A stretch of 64,000 nt of DNA, taken from Abyssalbus ytuae. Lineage in GTDB: Bacteria > Bacteroidota > Bacteroidia > Flavobacteriales > Flavobacteriaceae. Both the position numbers and the translations under genes were made by a program. Under the pieces are notes generated by a model, which saw only the letters and a list, made by a program, of their open reading frames with translations, was not told the origin of the DNA and made no database searches. The stretch covers positions 1,860,001 to 1,924,000 of the forward strand of contig NZ_CP094358.1 in the NCBI RefSeq assembly GCF_022807975.1. The letters run 5' to 3'. This document shows positions 62,001 through 64,000 of the stretch, piece after piece; the stretch's first letter is position 1, and every line of letters begins with the position of its first letter.

Positions 62001-62204
62001 ACACCATTAGTGACAGCAAGAGGAGTAGGAGCTGCCGGAAACAGGTCTATTGGTACAGGGGCTGCCGGAGGCATGCTTATAGGAACTATTTTGGGTATTC
62101 TGGTAATTCCCATCTTATTTATTCTATTTCAGTGGTTACAAGAAAAGTTTAGTGGAGCACCTGTTGAAATCAAAAATGATATTGAATCCTCCAAAGAAAA
62201 TTAA
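59052..62204 (+). CDS. RND multidrug efflux pump (HAE-1 family)
   Basis: A 1050-residue inner-membrane proton antiporter of the AcrB/MexB type. It begins MLKTFIERPVLSTVVSIIIV and contains the porter segments with GVEGMTYITSSATNNGTAQI. The TM helix 4 motif LALVLAIGIVVDDAIVVVEA carries the paired Asp residues expected for proton relay. A second half repeats the pattern (LIGLLAKNAILIVEFA) and a C-terminal GGMLIGTILGILVIPILFIL ends the TM core. Length is normal for the family. Substrates, presumably hydrophobic toxins or antibiotics, cannot be inferred. It is followed after 6 bases by the TolC-like gene. Confidence 0.96.
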   Translation: MLKTFIERPVLSTVVSIIIVILGVLGISTLPIEQYPDIAPPTITVSATYPGANAETILESVITPIEEQINGVEGMTYITSSATNNGTAQITVYFDQETDADIAAVNVQNRVARANPLLPQEVIQTGVLTQKQQTSALMFLSFYTTNKNYNATFLQNYLKINVTPELQRIRGVGNVNVFSSQDYAMRIWIKPEKLAAYNLIPSDITAALKEQNLEAAAGSLGQNSGEAFSYVIKYSGRFKTQQQYEDIIIKALGNGRFLRLKDVASVELDSQSYAVSATTNGYPSIAMAIYQTKGSNAQEIIHNIREKLDELKKNFPKGIEIFIPYDTNQFLEASIDKVLHTLIEAFILVFIVVFVFLQDFRSTLIPAIAVPVSIVGTFFFLNLFGYSINLLTLFALVLAIGIVVDDAIVVVEAVHAKIDQGGVKTAKEATLKAMHEIYGAIISITLVMAAVFVPVTFVQGPTGVFYEQFGITLIVAILISAVNALTLSPALCALFLTVKHDETSHKNFLQRFYKTFNTAFNSGVERYGHSIKFIYKNKWVAVLLLLIPVIGMWWASQTTPTGFVPNEDRGIIFMNVELPPGASTDRTRQVNDEMYNKFKKLPGVEGGAIISGVNLLSGQGSNYGLGFIKLIDWSERKADSLSTDAITKKLFGIAASVPDANILFFAPPSIPGFGISSGFEVNLLDRSGGDFTDLDKSNQEFIGALMQHPEIQYAQSSFNTRYPQYEMEINVPLAKELGVPINSIFSTLQGYIGSVYASDFTRFGKQYRVYIQSLPENRSDKNSLNELYVRTGNGEMAPITEFVSLKRVYGPQSVTRFNLFNSTKLSGAVNPGYSTGDAIRILEAEAEKLPNDYSIAYSGLTREEVNAGNQTVLILILSIVFVYFLLSAQYESYLLPFTVLLSLPLGMFGAYISTKFMGLENNIYFQIALIMLIGLLAKNAILIVEFALQRRKKGETILDSALKGAKARLRPILMTSFAFILGLTPLVTARGVGAAGNRSIGTGAAGGMLIGTILGILVIPILFILFQWLQEKFSGAPVEIKNDIESSKEN

Positions 62205-62210
62205 TTACAA

Positions 62211-63614
62211 ATGAGAAAACAAAACATATATAATTTACTATTACTGGTAAGTATTTCGGTAGTATTAACTTCTTGTTTTTCAACCAAAAATTATCAACGT
62301 GCAGAAGATGAACTGATGAATAAGAATGCTTTTAAAAAAGATTCTGTTGCTCATGACACTGTGTCCATGGCATTAATATCCTGGAGGGAATTATTTACCG
62401 ATCCTATTCTCCAAAGTTATATTGAAGAAGGATTAACCAATAACATAGATATAAAAATTGCATTACAACAAATAATTGCAGCCGAAGCCTATTTAAAGCA
62501 GGGAAAAGCTGCATATTTTCCAACATTAACGGGAAATGCACAATATACACATCAGGAAAATTCGGAAAACAGTCAATTTGGGAGTAGCTTTCCCTCTTTA
62601 GATTCGTATGAACTAAGCGGCACGCTTTCCTGGGAAGCCGATATCTGGGGGAAAATACGTAGCAACAAACGTGCTTATCATGCATCTTATTTACAAACCG
62701 TTGCTGCACATACAGCTGTGAAAAGTGAATTAATAGCCCAAATAGCAGACATATATTATCAATTGATTTCTGTAGATGAACAAATAAAAATTACTGAAGA
62801 AACTATTAAAAACCGGGCACAAAGTGTAGAAACTACTAACGCTTTAAAAGAGGCCGGCAGTGTAACAGAAGTAGGTGTTAAACAAACAGAGGCACAGCTA
62901 TATACAGCCCAGGCTTTATTAATTGACCTAAAAAACCAGTCATGGCTGTTAGAAAATACCTTGTCTGTTTTATTGGGTAAAACCCCTGAAAGTATCACCA
63001 GAGGCTCTCTTGAAAATCAGCATATTCCTAATTCTTTAGCCACCGGTGTTCCTTCTCAATTACTAAGTAATCGGCCGGATCTTATTGCGGCAGAATATGA
63101 TTTAATACAAGCTTTTGAGTTGTCTAACGTTGCCCGCAGCAATTTTTACCCTTCATTAACACTAACTGCTTCAGGTGGTTTACAGAGCCTGGAGTTTGAT
63201 AATTTTTTTAATGCCAACTCCTTGTTCGCAACTATTGTTGGCGGAATAACACAACCTGTTTTTAATAGTAGAAAAATCAGGTCTCAATATGAAGCTTCTC
63301 TTGCTCAACAAGAACAAGCCAGATTGCGCTTTAAACAAACTTTTTTAACTGCAAATAAAGAAGTTTCAGATGCATTATACTCATATAAAGCTGCTACCGA
63401 TAAAATAGAAATCAACCAAAAAGAATACAAAGCATACTCCCTAGCAAGTGAATATTCTAATGAATTATTAAATAACGGTTTGGCAAATTATCTTGAAGTT
63501 TTGCGTGCCCAGGAATACGCTTTAAACTCACAATTAGGATTGGTTACCTCAAAATATGACCAGTTAAAATCTATAATTAATTTATATAAAGCTTTAGGCG
63601 GAGGTTGGAAGTAA
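62211..63614 (+). CDS. TolC-type outer-membrane efflux lipoprotein (NodT-like)
   Basis: A 467-residue outer-membrane channel subunit with a lipoprotein signal (lipobox LTSC, Cys22). It has the OEP-family layout: LISWRELFTDPILQSYIEEG, then the long helices with ADIYYQLISVDEQIKITEET and LKEAGSVTEVGVKQTEAQL, and the second repeat with LLSNRPDLIAAEYDLIQAFE and ARSNFYPSLTLTASGGLQSL. It completes the tripartite efflux system. A T-rich hairpin overlaps its stop. Confidence 0.94.
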   Translation: MRKQNIYNLLLLVSISVVLTSCFSTKNYQRAEDELMNKNAFKKDSVAHDTVSMALISWRELFTDPILQSYIEEGLTNNIDIKIALQQIIAAEAYLKQGKAAYFPTLTGNAQYTHQENSENSQFGSSFPSLDSYELSGTLSWEADIWGKIRSNKRAYHASYLQTVAAHTAVKSELIAQIADIYYQLISVDEQIKITEETIKNRAQSVETTNALKEAGSVTEVGVKQTEAQLYTAQALLIDLKNQSWLLENTLSVLLGKTPESITRGSLENQHIPNSLATGVPSQLLSNRPDLIAAEYDLIQAFELSNVARSNFYPSLTLTASGGLQSLEFDNFFNANSLFATIVGGITQPVFNSRKIRSQYEASLAQQEQARLRFKQTFLTANKEVSDALYSYKAATDKIEINQKEYKAYSLASEYSNELLNNGLANYLEVLRAQEYALNSQLGLVTSKYDQLKSIINLYKALGGGWK

Positions 63615-63629
63615 AAAACCTCCGTTTTT
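63599..63629 (+). terminator. Terminator of the efflux operon
   Basis: CGGAGGTT (63599-63606) pairs with AACCTCCG (63617-63624) and is followed by five T. The 5' arm lies inside the last codons of the TolC-like gene. Confidence 0.75.
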
Positions 63630-63637
63630 GTTTTTGT

Positions 63638-64000
63638 ATGATAAAAAAAGAAGAATTTTTAAAGTTATCAATAGAAAAATTTCACCAATTCGGAAGTAAT
63701 AGTTTTACTATGGATGAACTGGCTAAAGAGCTGGGTATATCTAAAAAAACAATTTATCAACTTTTTGGAAACAAAAATGAATTGGTCTCTGAAAGTGTGA
63801 AGTTTTATTTAAAAAAAATAGAAGGGGAAATCAATCAGGTTATTGAACAAAAAAAATCAGAACCTTTAATTTGTATAGTTTCTATATACAAAATTGGCTT
63901 TGCCCAGATGAAAAAAATCAGCTCTCCTTTTTTATTTGAACTAAGAAAATACCATCCGACGGCAAATCAAATTTTTGAAGACTTCCGAACAGAAATAATT
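63638..64000 (+). CDS. TetR/AcrR-family regulator (partial, cut by window end)
   Basis: The frame opens at ATG 63638 and stays open to the window end (121 codons). The N-terminal helix-turn-helix is typical: FTMDELAKELGISKKTIYQLFG (first about 46 residues), followed by KNELVSESVKFYLKKIE and a helical ligand domain. TetR proteins normally repress efflux genes; this one lies 23 bases after the stop of the TolC-like gene, behind its terminator. It may add a second level of control to the pump or act elsewhere. The C-terminus is outside the window. Confidence 0.85.
   Translation, partial: MIKKEEFLKLSIEKFHQFGSNSFTMDELAKELGISKKTIYQLFGNKNELVSESVKFYLKKIEGEINQVIEQKKSEPLICIVSIYKIGFAQMKKISSPFLFELRKYHPTANQIFEDFRTEII

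Noticed and set aside
1-64000. CRISPR arrays, tRNA or rRNA genes, intact insertion sequences, phage genes
   Set aside because: None was found by eye; the palindrome cluster at 50371-50657 lacks the regular spacing of a CRISPR array. A dedicated RNA-gene search would be needed to exclude small RNAs.

Overview
The window is a stretch of chromosome from a member of the Bacteroidota, most likely the Flavobacteriaceae. The evidence is low GC content, many lipoproteins with a Cys directly after a short signal peptide, almost no Shine-Dalgarno sequences, promoter-like TAnnTTTG boxes before several genes, a complete MoxR/Bat (aerotolerance) operon, and two large SulP transporters beside a beta-carbonic anhydrase. 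No rRNA, tRNA, CRISPR array, intact insertion sequence or prophage was seen. The genes are mostly chromosomal housekeeping and cell-envelope functions.

Layout. 1-2.6 kb: two tandem leucine-rich-repeat lipoprotein genes (the first cut by the window edge) with an identical 55-bp 3' flank, separated by a 0.7-kb mosaic of small palindromes. 2.7-4.8 kb: yicC-gmk-nadD, coupled by one-base TAATG overlaps. 5-6.7 kb: a Kbp-like BON-LysM protein and a two-repeat lipoprotein. 6.8-10.2 kb: gpsA, a GNAT-nitrilase fusion and a sulfurtransferase. 10.2-17.4 kb (minus strand): an esterase lipoprotein, glpD, glpK, an STM3941-like membrane protein and pbpC. 17.5-25.6 kb: an OmpA-like coiled-coil protein on the plus strand, then a giant alpha-2-macroglobulin with an intact thioester motif and an isoaspartyl peptidase on the minus strand. 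25.7-34 kb: 3-hydroxyanthranilate dioxygenase, an OmpA/helix-hairpin-helix pair, a zinc-ribbon membrane protein plus SPFH-GYF pair, a phosphatase, a PfkB sugar kinase, an AlbA_2-domain protein and a YdfG-like dehydrogenase.

34-43.3 kb: the Bat operon (moxR, DUF58, an additional two-TM protein, batA, batB, batC, batD, batE). 43.3-48.8 kb: a probable bicarbonate module (small exported protein, SulP, universal stress protein, SulP-STAS, carbonic anhydrase). 49.3-51.4 kb: a gene-poor 2-kb island with a decayed lipoprotein gene, a cluster of short palindromes and a doubtful ORF. 51.4-57.1 kb: cvpA, M23 peptidase, pheS, a Tat-type aminotransferase and an AEC-type permease. 57.4-64 kb: a GbsR/MarR-regulated RND efflux operon (adaptor, pump, TolC-like channel), followed by a TetR-type regulator cut by the window end.

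The least explained parts are the 49.3-51.4 kb island, the repeated 3' flank of the LRR genes, and three gene contexts: SulP-Usp-SulP-carbonic anhydrase, SPFH plus zinc ribbon without an adjacent PspA, and A2M plus PbpC with a divergent OmpA-like gene. I found no clearly new system. The functional proposals come from reading motifs and neighbourhoods by eye, without database searches.
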